Of a stretch of DNA of 64,000 nt, positions 19,275 through 29,693 are shown piece after piece (position 1 is the first letter of the stretch; each line of letters begins with the position of its first letter). The stretch spans positions 27,690 through 91,689 of the forward strand of contig JAIBDF010000003.1 in the NCBI GenBank assembly GCA_024679535.1. Direction: 5' to 3'. A model generated the notes under the pieces. The model searched no databases and had not been told where the DNA came from. It saw nothing but the letters and a program-made list of their open reading frames with translations. Source of the stretch: Chromatiales bacterium. GTDB lineage: Bacteria > Pseudomonadota > Gammaproteobacteria > Steroidobacterales > Woeseiaceae. Position numbers and translations under genes: made by a program.

Positions 19275-20139
19275 GACGCAACGCCGACGCAACATCGCCG
19301 CGGTCCTGGTCCTGCTCGCCGGGATTGCATGGACATTGCCCACCGGGCCTGGCCGGACGGATACCGACCCTCAACTGGCAACCTACTCCGCAGCTGACCC
19401 CGCCGAGTTTCAGGTCACGGTATATCGAGGCTCGCTGGTCATTACCGGGAACACCCGATCGAAACAGCATGAACAGCGCATCGTCAACGCAGTGTCTGAA
19501 CACTTTCCGGCACATTCGACAGAACTCGGGTTTCGTCCGCTGGGCGTGGCTCCGGCATGGTGGGAGGACGCCACGGTTGAGCTCATCGCAACGCTTGCAG
19601 GCATGGAATCACCGCGTGCCGACCTGACTGAAAACAGGCTGCGTATCAGGGCCCTGGTACCCGACGAGTCCCGTGCAAAGCAGCGACTGCAGGCGTTGCG
19701 TCAAGCGATGCCGTTGGCAACGGATGTCGAGGTCCAACTTGCGGCCATCGACATGAGCGCAGCAGCAGCAAGCTTCTGCGAGCGGCAATTCGCTACTTTC
19801 AGGGCCGGACAGGTTGCTTTCGAAGAATCAGGCACTGATATGCGTACGTCCGCTTATCCTGTTCTTGACAGCGTGGTGGTGCTGGCGGACGCCTGCCGTG
19901 AAGCGACCGTTACCATTACCGGGCACACCGACTCAAGCGGCAGCGAAAACTGGAACCGACAGCTGAGCCTGGCACGCGCCGAGGCCGTCGCCGCCTATCT
20001 GGACGCACGGGGAATCGCGAAAGAACGGCTGGTCATCACTGGCGCCGGTTCGTCACTGCCGGTCGCAGACAACGCAACACGGTATGGCCGCAGTATCAAC
20101 CGCCGCATTGAGATTCAGTTTACGGGGGCGTCAGATTGA
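19275..20139 (+). CDS. OmpA family protein
   Basis: C-terminal OmpA-like peptidoglycan-binding domain: [36 protein letters not shown]. Confidence 0.88.
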
Positions 20140-20635
20140 CGAGTTCGATCTCGAACAACAGTGTGGCATTCGGCGGTACCGGCGGTTTGCCTTGTGTTCC
20201 ATAACCGAGCTCCGGAGCAATCTTCAGCTCACGCTTTTCACCGAGCAGCATGCAGTTCACGCCAAGGTCCCAGCCTTTGATCACCTGGCCCGCGTCCAGT
20301 TGGAACTGGAACGGCCGCACCCCACCGGATGCCCAGATCTCCTGACCACGACCACCTTCGGCCGCCTCGTCATACAGCCACAGCGTGGTGTGCACATCCG
20401 CATAGTCCTGACTCTGCGCGGCACGGCCGTGTCCCTTTTTGGTGATCGTCGCCGTCAGCCCGTCCTGGACCTCGATAATGCCGCGGTCATCGGCCTTGGG
20501 GCAGTTGGTGGCGACCACGGCGGAGGCTTCTTCCTGCGCGGCAGGACCCTCATTAACTTCGCCCTGCTCAGTCCGGCTGCAAGCGGCGAGCAGGATTACC
20601 ACTGGCAAACCCAGCAGCAATTTGAATTTATTCAT
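20120..20635 (-). CDS. FKBP-type peptidyl-prolyl isomerase, lipoprotein
   Basis: Lipobox [36 protein letters not shown]...[10 protein letters not shown]. Confidence 0.88.
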   Translation of the reverse strand: MNKFKLLLGLPVVILLAACSRTEQGEVNEGPAAQEEASAVVATNCPKADDRGIIEVQDGLTATITKKGHGRAAQSQDYADVHTTLWLYDEAAEGGRGQEIWASGGVRPFQFQLDAGQVIKGWDLGVNCMLLGEKRELKIAPELGYGTQGKPPVPPNATLLFEIELVNLTPP

Positions 20636-21024
20636 TCAGGTTGGTCCTCAAAATCCAGGGAAGCAGAATTGATGCAGTATCGCAAACCGCTGGGCTGGGG
20701 GCCATCCTCAAACACGTGCCCGAGGTGTGCGTCACAGGCAGCACAGACAACCTCCACACGCACCATGCCCAGGGTCTCATCCGTGCGCGTCCGCACGGCA
20801 TCGCCCGCCTGGGGCAGCCAAAAACTCGGCCATCCGGAGCCGGAGTCGTACTTGTGGTCGGAGCTGAACAGCGGCGCGTCGCAGCAAACGCAGTGATACG
20901 TGCCATCGTCCTTGTGATTGACGTACTTGCCCGTAAACGGCCTCTCAGTCGCCGAGCACTGCGTAACCCTGTACTGCTCCTCGCTGAGTTTGTCCCGCAG
21001 GTCTTTGTCATCCTGTTCAGTCAT
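20632..21024 (-). CDS. msrB: Peptide-methionine (R)-S-oxide reductase
   Basis: [50 protein letters not shown]; CxxC zinc ligands. Confidence 0.93.
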   Translation of the reverse strand: MTEQDDKDLRDKLSEEQYRVTQCSATERPFTGKYVNHKDDGTYHCVCCDAPLFSSDHKYDSGSGWPSFWLPQAGDAVRTRTDETLGMVRVEVVCAACDAHLGHVFEDGPQPSGLRYCINSASLDFEDQPE

Positions 21025-22894
21025 TTTTTGTTCCTGACTCGATATCGAGCAGCAGTTTGTTCATTCGGTGCACATACGCAGCCGGGTTGTCGAGCTGCGA
21101 TCCCTCGGCCAGTAAGGCGTGGTCGAGCACAATATTCGACAGCCCCTCAAAGCGCTGCTCGTCCGCCTCGGCCGCAAGGCGGCTGACGAGCGGATGCTCA
21201 ACATTGATCTCGAGAATTGGCTTCGTTTCCGGAATCTCCTGACCACTGGCTTCGAGCATTCGCCGCAGCTGTGGGTTCAGATCGTCATCGGCAGCCACCA
21301 CACAGGCAGGCGAATCAACGAGGCGCCGGCTGACGTGGACAGTCTCCACGCGGTCGCTTAGTACACCCTTGATTCGCTCCAGCAGAGGCTGGTGCTCTTC
21401 GTTCATCGACTCCAGCGAGGTCTTCTCTTCGTCGTCGGGCAGGTCCAGCGCGGCACGACTGACGTCAACAAGCGCTTTACCCTCGTACTCTGCAATACCG
21501 TCGACGAGCCAAGGATCGATACGGTCCGTCAGCAACAGGACTTCCAGCCCTCGCTTCAGCAGTTGCTCCAGATGCGGGCTGGCAACAGCCGTCGCATGGT
21601 TATCGGCAAGGATGTAGTAGATCTTGTCCTGATCCTCCTGCGCACGAGCCACGTAATCATCAAGCGACTGATCCTGCGCATCTGTGCCCGACTGGGTCGT
21701 CGCAAAACGCAGCAGTTTGGCCAACTTGTCCTTATTCGCAAGGTCCTCGACCAAACCCTCTTTCAGCACCTGGCCGAATTCTAGCCAGAACTTCGCATAG
21801 TCGTCACCCTTGGTCAGTTTGCCCAGCATGTCGAGGACACGTTTGGTCAGCGCGCTACGCATGGCGGCAAGGTCCGGATTCTGCTGCAGCAGTTCCCGAG
21901 AGACATTTAGTGGCAGGTCAGCCGAATCGACCACACCTTTGACGAACCGCAGGTAAAGTGGCAGAAATTGCTCCGCGTCATCCATGATGAAGACACGCTG
22001 CACATAGAGCTTCAATCCGCGCGGCGCTTCACGATTCCACATGTCGAACGGTGCTGCAGCGGGTATGTAAAGCAGGCTCGTGTATTCGCGCTTGCCCTCG
22101 ACGCGGTTGTGGCTCCATGCCAGCGGATCCGCGAAGTCGTGCGACAGATATTTGTAAAACTCCTTGTACTCCTCGTCCTCGACGTCAGTTCGCGAGCGCG
22201 TCCAGAGTGCGGTCGCCGAATTGACAACCTTGGTCTCGTCCTCACCTTCCGTGTGCAGAGACACGGGGAAGCCAATGTGGTCGGAATACTTGCGAATCAG
22301 TGACTCGATGCGAAATGGCTCCACGAATTCGGCACCGTCGTCTTTCAGATGCAGGGTTACCCGTGTGCCGCGCTCCTCACGATCGATCTCTTCAATCGTG
22401 AACTCGCCCTCACCATTCGACTCCCAGCGCACGGCCTTATCATCGCCGGCGCGGCGAGTATCGACCGTCACTTTGTCGGCCACAATGAACGCCGAGTAGA
22501 AACCCACGCCGAACTGGCCGATAAGCGTTGCATCGTGCTGCTGGTCGCCCGTCATCTGCTCGAGGAACTCGGCCGTGCCGGAGCGTGCGATGGTACCGAG
22601 ATTGTCGACCAACTCGTCGCGCGACATACCAATACCGTTGTCGACAACCGACAGCTGGCGCTTTTCCTTGTCGATCTCGATCTGAATTGTGAGTTCGTCT
22701 TCGCCCAGAAGATCAGGCTGAGCAAGCGCCTCAAAACGCAGTTTGTCAGCCGCGTCCGAAGCGTTGGAGATTAGCTCACGAAGGAAGATCTCTTTGTTGC
22801 TGTAGAGGGAGTGAATCATCAGCTTCAGCAGCTGACGCACCTCGGTTTGGAAACCGAGAGTCTCTTTCCGGGTACTGTCTTGCTTGTCGGCCAC
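21017..22894 (-). CDS. htpG: Molecular chaperone HtpG
   Basis: [50 protein letters not shown]; full length 625 aa. Confidence 0.97.
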   Translation of the reverse strand: MADKQDSTRKETLGFQTEVRQLLKLMIHSLYSNKEIFLRELISNASDAADKLRFEALAQPDLLGEDELTIQIEIDKEKRQLSVVDNGIGMSRDELVDNLGTIARSGTAEFLEQMTGDQQHDATLIGQFGVGFYSAFIVADKVTVDTRRAGDDKAVRWESNGEGEFTIEEIDREERGTRVTLHLKDDGAEFVEPFRIESLIRKYSDHIGFPVSLHTEGEDETKVVNSATALWTRSRTDVEDEEYKEFYKYLSHDFADPLAWSHNRVEGKREYTSLLYIPAAAPFDMWNREAPRGLKLYVQRVFIMDDAEQFLPLYLRFVKGVVDSADLPLNVSRELLQQNPDLAAMRSALTKRVLDMLGKLTKGDDYAKFWLEFGQVLKEGLVEDLANKDKLAKLLRFATTQSGTDAQDQSLDDYVARAQEDQDKIYYILADNHATAVASPHLEQLLKRGLEVLLLTDRIDPWLVDGIAEYEGKALVDVSRAALDLPDDEEKTSLESMNEEHQPLLERIKGVLSDRVETVHVSRRLVDSPACVVAADDDLNPQLRRMLEASGQEIPETKPILEINVEHPLVSRLAAEADEQRFEGLSNIVLDHALLAEGSQLDNPAAYVHRMNKLLLDIESGTKND

Positions 22895-22976
22895 GCCGCT
22901 TATCTCCTAACCAAAGGCAGACACGATAGGGGCTTGGCTGTCGATTTCAAGTCCGGAGCCCGGACCAGGGGGACAT

Positions 22977-23231
22977 TTACTGGCGACTGGTAACCCATCT
23001 GGGCGACGGAACGGTCACCGAGCGGTACAGCAAGATCACAAACAGCATGGTTGATGTAGCAAGGGCAATGGGCGGATGTGCGAGCGCAAGTGAGATGCCA
23101 GCGACCGCCACAGCGACGACCATAACACTTGAAATCAGCTTGAGCAGCGCCCGACGGAACTTCTCCCAGACCAGTCCGACGACACTGTAGAGATCGTCCA
23201 GGTCATCAAGGTATTGCAGAAAATATTCCAT
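22977..23231 (-). CDS. Hypothetical small membrane protein
   Basis: MEYFLQYLDDLDDLYSVVGLVWEKFRR... followed by two hydrophobic segments. Confidence 0.6.
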   Translation of the reverse strand: MEYFLQYLDDLDDLYSVVGLVWEKFRRALLKLISSVMVVAVAVAGISLALAHPPIALATSTMLFVILLYRSVTVPSPRWVTSRQ

Positions 23232-23239
23232 GTCACTGC

Positions 23240-23437
23240 CTAGCGGACAATCGTCAGGAGCGGACCGGCACATTCAGCATCGCCTGTCTCGATATCTGCT
23301 TCACTAAGGGCGGCATTATTCGATTCTTTGGCGTGCGCGATCGCTCGATGGAACAACTCCCAACGCTGGCGCGACGCTTCATTCTTCAATGAGTCAACAG
23401 GAGATTCGGAATTCTGGTGCTTGTTAGCCATACTCAT
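23240..23437 (-). CDS. Hypothetical small protein
   Basis: 65 aa ORF directly upstream of 22977..23231 on the same strand. Confidence 0.45.
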   Translation of the reverse strand: MSMANKHQNSESPVDSLKNEASRQRWELFHRAIAHAKESNNAALSEADIETGDAECAGPLLTIVR

Positions 23438-23492
23438 ATCGTGTTGTTTGCCGTTCAGTAAGTGCGACTATAGGACCGCTGTTTGCGCCGGG

Positions 23493-23510
23493 CTGTGAGG
23501 CCGGTCACAG
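23493..23510. promoter_or_regulatory. Candidate CRP/Vfr-type site TGTGA-N6-TCACA
   Basis: CTGTGA GGCCGG TCACAG, perfect dyad, 50-60 nt upstream of the minus-strand ORF starting at 23437. Confidence 0.55.
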
Positions 23511-23590
23511 CTTACTCTACAGGGTCTGAAAAAGCTCAGAAACCAGACGCAGTTCCGGCATTTATGTGGACTCGGTTCACATTCATCTGC

Positions 23591-23627
23591 ATACGAAAAC
23601 GCCGGCATGAAGCCGGCGTTTTCGTAT
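23591..23627. terminator. Bidirectional-looking intrinsic terminator
   Basis: ATACGAAAACGCCGGC ATGAA GCCGGCGTTTTCGTAT: 16-bp perfect stem with A/T flanks. Confidence 0.85.
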
Positions 23628-23643
23628 CCATAAAGTCTCGGTG

Positions 23644-23919
23644 TCAGTCCTTATCATTCATGGACTCTTTCGCCCAATTACGCCGCACCTGGTCGCTCCA
23701 GTCGCGGTAACCTTTCCACGAATACAGAGCAGGGTCTATGCTGGAGCGTCGCCCCTTCGGGGCCGGCGCTTTCGAAATCCAGCGACGGTATTGCTGCCAA
23801 CCGTCGGCGTCATTCGCCGCAGGCTCGTTCGCATCGAGCGTCGCATCTTTTGCTTTGGACTCCGCATCGGCATCCGTACCGAAACGATCGTCCCACTTCA
23901 TGTATTTGCTATCTGGCAT
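23644..23919 (-). CDS. Hypothetical protein
   Basis: MPDSKYMKWDDRFGTDADAESKAKDA...; followed by terminator at 23591-23627. Confidence 0.6.
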   Translation of the reverse strand: MPDSKYMKWDDRFGTDADAESKAKDATLDANEPAANDADGWQQYRRWISKAPAPKGRRSSIDPALYSWKGYRDWSDQVRRNWAKESMNDKD

Positions 23920-24040
23920 CGTCTTGCTCAAGTAAATCCTTTGAACAAATATTAAGTGCCAGCAAGCCAGAATCACAGGAACTGCATCACAGTGCTGCGT
24001 CCCTATTTTTTCTTATAAAACAGACAGTTAACCGTTGGTT

Positions 24041-25408
24041 TTACTTAATCACATAGCAAGGATCGTAGTCGCCGCTCGATATCTTCATACGATGCTGGGC
24101 CACGAAACTGGCCAGCAGGTCGTCCAGCAGATTCATGATCTGACGTGATCCGTCGATTTCAAAGGGCCCTTCTGACTCAATCCTTGCCGCTGTATCTTCC
24201 CGAACATTGCCGGAAACAATACCCGAGAAGACGCGTCGCAAATTTGCCGCGAGCACATGTAATGGAAGCCCTTCGTCAATCTGCAATTCGCTCATGGTCG
24301 CGTGTGTAGCGACGAACGGGCGCTGAAAGTCCGCGTCGATCTTCAGACGCCAGTTGAAATAGTAGGCATCGCCGTGCTCCTTACGAAAACTCAGCACATC
24401 TTCGAGGCCTGCTGCTGTTTGCCTGGCAACCTCCTGTGGATCATCAATAATGATCTTGTAGCGATTCTGCGCTGCCGCGCCGAGCGTGGCCCCCACGAAG
24501 TCATCGATCTTGCGAAAATACGGCTCCGCTGACGCGGGGCCTGTCATGATCATGGGCAGCGGCTGTCCGGCATTTTCGGGGTGCATGAGCACGCCCAACA
24601 GGTACAGGATCTCCTCGGCGGTGCCGACGCCGCCCGGAAACACGATGATGCCGTGCCCAAGCCGCACGAACGCCTCAAGGCGTTTTTCCATATCCGGCAT
24701 GATGACAAGCGAATTCACGATGGGGTTTGGCGACTCGGACGCGATGATACCCGGCTCGGTGATACCCACGTATCGGCCGCCACGAATTCGCTGTTTTGCG
24801 TGCCCTATCGTTGCGCCCTTCATGGGCCCCTTCATGGCACCCGAGCCACAGCCCGTGCAGACATTCAATCCGCGCAGGCCGAGCTCATATCCAAGCCGCT
24901 TCGAGTAGTCGTATTCCTCGCGGCTGATGGCATGACCGCCCCAGCAAACGACCAGATTCACATGTGCCGGCAAGGTCAGTAATTGCGCATTGCGAATAAT
25001 GTGAAAAACGGCGTTCGTGATGCCAGCGGATGTCGAAAGATCGAAACGACCGCTATCGATAATCTCGTTGCGCGTGAAGACGATGTCGCGCAGAACCGCC
25101 GACAGCAGCTCACGTGTACCACGAATCATCTTGCCGTCGACAAAGGCTTTTGCCGGCGCGTTCTTTAAACTTACCTTGAGTCCGCGATCCTGACGGATAA
25201 AGCCCACTTCAAAATCACGATACGTTTCGAGCAGGACGCGCGCATCATCCATGTGACTATCCGCGTTCAGCACGGCCAGCATGCAGCGCCGCAGCAACGG
25301 ATAGAGGCCACCTGAGCCACTGCTCTGCAGCTGGTCTACTTCGAACCGGGAAAGCACCTCGAGGCTGCCTTCCGGCCACACCTCGGCGTCAATGAACTGT
25401 CCGGACAT
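24041..25408 (-). CDS. ppnN: Nucleotide 5'-monophosphate nucleosidase PpnN/YgdH (LOG family)
   Basis: 455 aa; VVCWGGHAISREEYDYSKRLGYELGLRGLNVCTGCGSGAMKGPMKGATIGHAKQR; FPGGVGTAEEILYLLG. Confidence 0.92.
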   Translation of the reverse strand: MSGQFIDAEVWPEGSLEVLSRFEVDQLQSSGSGGLYPLLRRCMLAVLNADSHMDDARVLLETYRDFEVGFIRQDRGLKVSLKNAPAKAFVDGKMIRGTRELLSAVLRDIVFTRNEIIDSGRFDLSTSAGITNAVFHIIRNAQLLTLPAHVNLVVCWGGHAISREEYDYSKRLGYELGLRGLNVCTGCGSGAMKGPMKGATIGHAKQRIRGGRYVGITEPGIIASESPNPIVNSLVIMPDMEKRLEAFVRLGHGIIVFPGGVGTAEEILYLLGVLMHPENAGQPLPMIMTGPASAEPYFRKIDDFVGATLGAAAQNRYKIIIDDPQEVARQTAAGLEDVLSFRKEHGDAYYFNWRLKIDADFQRPFVATHATMSELQIDEGLPLHVLAANLRRVFSGIVSGNVREDTAARIESEGPFEIDGSRQIMNLLDDLLASFVAQHRMKISSGDYDPCYVIK

Positions 25409-25900
25409 TCAGGGTCGGATTTCGATGGGCGTATTCTCGCTGGTCATGAGCCAGATATCGATCATGTCGGAGTTGGACACGGCGATGCAGCCGTTGGTCC
25501 AGTCCTGGGTCCGATAGTAGGCCTCGGATCGCGACGGCGCATTCGGCTGGCCGTGGATCATGATCGCCCCGCCCGGACTGACGCCCAGCTCGGCGGCCTC
25601 GCGGCGATCAGCAGAATTCGGGTAGGACACATGAATTGACAGGAAGAAATCACTATTAGGGTTACGGCGATCCAGCGTGTACTTACCCTCAGGGGTCTTG
25701 AAGTCACCTTCCGACTTCTTGTCACCGACAGGTCGAATACCGAGCGCAATCTTGAACGTGCGGAAGGCCTGGCCATCGCTCACCAGGTGCAGCAGGCGTG
25801 CGCCCTTTTCTATCACGACACGATCGGCCACGGGAAACTCGCTGGCCGGTGTGAGACCGGGTGCAAGCAGGACAATCAGGGCCAGTACAAAGATTCTCAT
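25409..25900 (-). CDS. L,D-transpeptidase family protein
   Basis: Signal peptide; GGAIMIHGQPN...DWTNGCIAVSNSDMIDIW catalytic motif. Confidence 0.9.
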   Translation of the reverse strand: MRIFVLALIVLLAPGLTPASEFPVADRVVIEKGARLLHLVSDGQAFRTFKIALGIRPVGDKKSEGDFKTPEGKYTLDRRNPNSDFFLSIHVSYPNSADRREAAELGVSPGGAIMIHGQPNAPSRSEAYYRTQDWTNGCIAVSNSDMIDIWLMTSENTPIEIRP

Positions 25901-25965
25901 GTTGGCAAGACTAACAAATCTGGAGTTCGCAAAAAAAGAGCCGCATCACAGACTTAAGAATATCG

Positions 25966-26367
25966 TCATACGTTGCGACCCACGATCCAGCCGATCGCAA
26001 AGCCGATGCCGCCGGCAACAAGCGTGTAAGCGGGAAGAAAGCGAAACACACGATCCGGAAATGCTGCATCACTGAACATGCCATTCAGGTTGATTGCATA
26101 GGCATAGTGGAGATAGGCGGCTAATCCGAGCGCGGGAATTGCGAAGCCGAGTGTTCCCAGCGGCATACGCATGCCGGCACCCGTCCAGTGACCCGCACCT
26201 TTGTGCAGTGTCAGGAGTGACAAGCCAACAAGTACGCCCAGCGGCACGAGGTTACGCGCAGCCCATGGTCCTCCCTGCTGCACCTCGACGAACCAGAATC
26301 CTGCCGCAAGGCAGAGCAGCAGGACGGGCAACAGGCGCAGAACAATAAATTTGTGCCGCGCACTCAC
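25966..26367 (-). CDS. Hypothetical membrane protein
   Basis: Hydrophobic; GTG start overlapping the mltD-like stop codon (26367). Confidence 0.6.
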   Translation of the reverse strand: MSARHKFIVLRLLPVLLLCLAAGFWFVEVQQGGPWAARNLVPLGVLVGLSLLTLHKGAGHWTGAGMRMPLGTLGFAIPALGLAAYLHYAYAINLNGMFSDAAFPDRVFRFLPAYTLVAGGIGFAIGWIVGRNV

Positions 26368-28277
26368 TAGTCGCTGTCCACGTCCCTGAGCACAGGGATC
26401 TGTACGGTAGTGCCGGGCTGCACCTTGTGCATGTCGATCGTTGGATTGTATTGACGGAACAACCACACCGGCACCTTGTATTGCCGCAGGGCGATAACCC
26501 ATATCGACTCACCGCGCTTGATGGTGTGCTCGGCAACATCACTGATAACGTGCTGCCTGAAAAAACTGTCCTGCTGTGACCGGTGATACGCAATACGCTT
26601 TTCTTCAAAGACCCTGGCGTCGACGGTACCAAGATCGAGGCGAATGCGTTGCCCTACACTTACCGGCGTGCGGAATGCAAATCCGTTCAGATCGCGCAGC
26701 CGCTGCGTCTTGATCTCAAGCCAGTCGCCGAAATGCCCGAGGGTCTCCAGCGGCTGCACCTCGATGGTGTTGTCATCGGCGACGCTGTAATCGCTCGGGT
26801 CTGACAGTAGTGCGGTCTCGATAGTACCCAACGTCGATGAAGCTACGTCACCGGCGAGGGCAACGGGCGCCATTTCAACTACCACTGGCTGAGGTTCCGG
26901 CGTCGCGATGCTGGCAACGACCTCAGGTTCCGGAGTAGGAGGCGTCGCAGCCGTAGCTCGTGGCGCGGGACCAGCAGCCGGCAGGCGCAGGCGTTGTCCG
27001 GCACGGATACGATGACTGCTGCCAAGCTGGTTCAACGCAACCAGCGTCGACACGCGCGTATCGTAGGTTTCGGCGATCTGCGACAAGGTGTCGCCGCGCG
27101 CAACATTATGGAACATGTCGGGTAACTGTTTCTGAAATACCGCGGTATCAGGCAGACCGTTGATGAGTTGCGCAAGCGGCGTACTCGTCGTTGAGCGCGG
27201 TAGCCTCAGTTCATACCCTATGGGCAGGTACTTGCTGCCCTGCCAGACCGTCGCCTGCAGTCCCAGGTTATGTTTGGCAATCTCCGCCGGGCTGACATTG
27301 ATGACCTCGCTAAGACCAGACGCTGATACATAGGTCGACAAACTAACCGTCGCGTAGTCCGTTGGTAATTCCGGGACTACGCCGGAAAAATAGGTCTCGA
27401 CATTCTGGTCGACTTCCCGCGCCGCAAGAAAGGCGACATAGAAATTCCGCGACGCGAAACCAAATGTCCTGCCGTTGTAGTTGCGCAAGATATCGACATA
27501 GGCCGTATCCCCGTGTCTGCTCTGGGCACGACGCACACCGGACAGTCCATGGTTGTAAGCGGTGATCGCCATGGGCCAGTTGCCCGTTAGCGAATAGTTA
27601 TAGGCGAGTAATCGACCCGCTGCCTGCGTTGCAACAAAAGGATCGTTGCGCTCATCGACAACATGGTCGACACGCATGAAGCGACGCCCCGTGCTGCGTG
27701 TAAATTGCCAGATTCCCGACGCGCCAACATGCGATCGGGCTGCCGGGTTATACGATGACTCCACATGCGGAAGCGCCGCGATGTCGAGCGGGATTCCCAG
27801 CGCCGTGAATTCCTCGTTGACGTAGTCACGCCAGCGCCCGGAACGTTCGAGCCCACTCCTGAATCGATCGCGCAGCCCCTGCTGGAACCGAATACGGCCG
27901 ACAGCAGCGCTTAAAGTGTCGTTTGACACGTCGTCTGGCCATAGCGCCAGTACTCGTGCCTCCTCGGTGCTCAGGTTGTCACGCTTGCCAGCAGCCAGTG
28001 ACCGCAATACCACCTGCAGCTCCTTGCGACGCTTTTCCACGCGTCGATTGCGTTCTCGGCGTGACAGATGGGCTGGCATGTCAAGACGCTCATACACGAC
28101 AGCGAGATTGCGATTGTCATGCAGCACGCCTTCGTCACTGGTGTAGGTAGCAAATATGGACACCCAGAAATCCACGTCCGGCTGCAATTCCGGAGGCTGC
28201 GGGAAGATTTCGTCGGACAGCGCTGCGCCCGATACGAGGAACCAGGAAAGTATTAGAAGGCGGCAGGAACTTTTCAT
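26367..28277 (-). CDS. mltD: Lytic transglycosylase with LysM domains (MltD-like)
   Basis: SLT motif ALPHVESSYNPAARSHVGASGIWQFTRSTGRRF; LysM repeats ARGDTLSQIAETYDTRVSTLVALNQL and IKRGESIWVIALRQYKVPVWLFRQYNP. Confidence 0.9.
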   Translation of the reverse strand: MKSSCRLLILSWFLVSGAALSDEIFPQPPELQPDVDFWVSIFATYTSDEGVLHDNRNLAVVYERLDMPAHLSRRERNRRVEKRRKELQVVLRSLAAGKRDNLSTEEARVLALWPDDVSNDTLSAAVGRIRFQQGLRDRFRSGLERSGRWRDYVNEEFTALGIPLDIAALPHVESSYNPAARSHVGASGIWQFTRSTGRRFMRVDHVVDERNDPFVATQAAGRLLAYNYSLTGNWPMAITAYNHGLSGVRRAQSRHGDTAYVDILRNYNGRTFGFASRNFYVAFLAAREVDQNVETYFSGVVPELPTDYATVSLSTYVSASGLSEVINVSPAEIAKHNLGLQATVWQGSKYLPIGYELRLPRSTTSTPLAQLINGLPDTAVFQKQLPDMFHNVARGDTLSQIAETYDTRVSTLVALNQLGSSHRIRAGQRLRLPAAGPAPRATAATPPTPEPEVVASIATPEPQPVVVEMAPVALAGDVASSTLGTIETALLSDPSDYSVADDNTIEVQPLETLGHFGDWLEIKTQRLRDLNGFAFRTPVSVGQRIRLDLGTVDARVFEEKRIAYHRSQQDSFFRQHVISDVAEHTIKRGESIWVIALRQYKVPVWLFRQYNPTIDMHKVQPGTTVQIPVLRDVDSD

Positions 28278-28321
28278 TTGTTGTCTTTTTCAGGTTTCAA
28301 TCGCAAATTGTTGATTAGTGC

Positions 28322-29662
28322 ATGGAATTTTCCGGCATTCTGCCGTATTTTAAGCTTCATATGAGCGTTAATTGCCGCCAAGCTGTATCTCTTCATGGTT
28401 TTCGGACTTTGCCGGCGGCCCTGTGCCTGCTTTTCGCTGGCAGTTTCGCCCTCGCGGGTGAGACGGCAGTTGAGCCATCCGGCAATGGTGTCGACCTGCT
28501 CCAGGATTCGACCTTCGATGCAGATTCGCGTTCCAGCGAAACGTCCGCCGCCGCCGAGGATCTCGTTGAGGCCATTCCCGCGCACCCACATGATGTGCCG
28601 CTAGCCGATGCCGTAACTACAGCGGAAGGGATTGCCGAATCACTTAGCCTGCTGGGACAGGATATCGCTCCCGGCACGGCCCAGCGACTGGCCTGGTCGG
28701 CTACGGAGCTGTTTGAGGGCGTGCCGGTATCGACGCCCGTGCTGGTCGTCAATGGCGAACTGCCCGGGCCCACGCTTTGCCTAACGGCGGCAGTACACGG
28801 GGACGAACTCAATGGCATCGAGATGGTACGACGCGTACTCCACGACATTGACCCGCGGAAGCTCTCAGGCGCCGTGATCGGTGTGCCGATCGTTAACGTG
28901 CAGGGGTTTCGACGTGGCTCACGTTACCTTCCCGATCGTCGCGATCTGAATCGCTACTTCCCTGGTAATCCCAATGGCAGCGCTGCGGCACGAATCGCAC
29001 ACGCACTATTCAAGGACGTCGTCGCGCATTGTGATGCGCTTATTGATCTCCACACCGGCTCGTTCGAACGCGCAAATTTGCCGCAGATTCGTGCCGACTT
29101 GCGCAATCCTGATGTTGTGACCCTCACCCTGGGCTTCGGCTCAATGGTCGTGCTGCACAGCCAACCGACGGTGGGCACGCTACGCCACGCCGCAACGATG
29201 GCCGGCATTCCCGCGGTCACGGTCGAGGCAGGCGGACCCGCGCAGCTGGAACTGGCCGAGGTGAAACACGGCGTCAAGGGAATCCAAACGTTGCTGTCAA
29301 CGCTGGGCATGGTGAAGAAGAGACGACTCTGGGGTGACCCGGAGCCCGTGTACTACCGGTCATCATGGGTGCGCGCCGACAATGGCGGTATCCTGCTTGC
29401 TGACGTCAGCCTTGGGAGCTCGGTACGCAAAGGCGATTTACTCGGTACGATTACTGACCCGATGAGCAATGCAAGCACCGAACTGCGCTCACCGTACGCT
29501 GGCCGTATTATCGGCATGGCGCGCAACCAGGTCGTTATGCCGGGCTTCGCAGCCTTTCACGTCGGCATCCAGGCCGAAGACGTGATACCGGAGGAAGAAG
29601 CGGTTTCGGAAGCTGATCGAAATAGCGAGACGGGTGGTTACGTGGACGGCATGTCTGAGTAA
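28322..29662 (+). CDS. Succinylglutamate desuccinylase/aspartoacylase family protein (M14-like zinc peptidase fold), exported
   Basis: LCLTAAVHGDELNGIEMVRRVLHDI; DLHTGSFERANLPQIRADL; C-terminal biotinyl/lipoyl-like segment. Confidence 0.83.
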   Translation: MEFSGILPYFKLHMSVNCRQAVSLHGFRTLPAALCLLFAGSFALAGETAVEPSGNGVDLLQDSTFDADSRSSETSAAAEDLVEAIPAHPHDVPLADAVTTAEGIAESLSLLGQDIAPGTAQRLAWSATELFEGVPVSTPVLVVNGELPGPTLCLTAAVHGDELNGIEMVRRVLHDIDPRKLSGAVIGVPIVNVQGFRRGSRYLPDRRDLNRYFPGNPNGSAAARIAHALFKDVVAHCDALIDLHTGSFERANLPQIRADLRNPDVVTLTLGFGSMVVLHSQPTVGTLRHAATMAGIPAVTVEAGGPAQLELAEVKHGVKGIQTLLSTLGMVKKRRLWGDPEPVYYRSSWVRADNGGILLADVSLGSSVRKGDLLGTITDPMSNASTELRSPYAGRIIGMARNQVVMPGFAAFHVGIQAEDVIPEEEAVSEADRNSETGGYVDGMSE

Positions 29663-29693
29663 AATCCGGTTTCGACTCCCAAAGCAGCAGCAC

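Noticed and set aside
20084-20896. 270-aa plus-strand ORF opposite FKBP/msrB
   Set aside because: Overlaps two confidently assigned minus-strand genes; translation has no recognisable domain.
23591-23627. Long 16-bp inverted repeat as possible mobile-element end
   Set aside because: Single copy seen, A/T flanks and gene orientation fit an ordinary intrinsic terminator.
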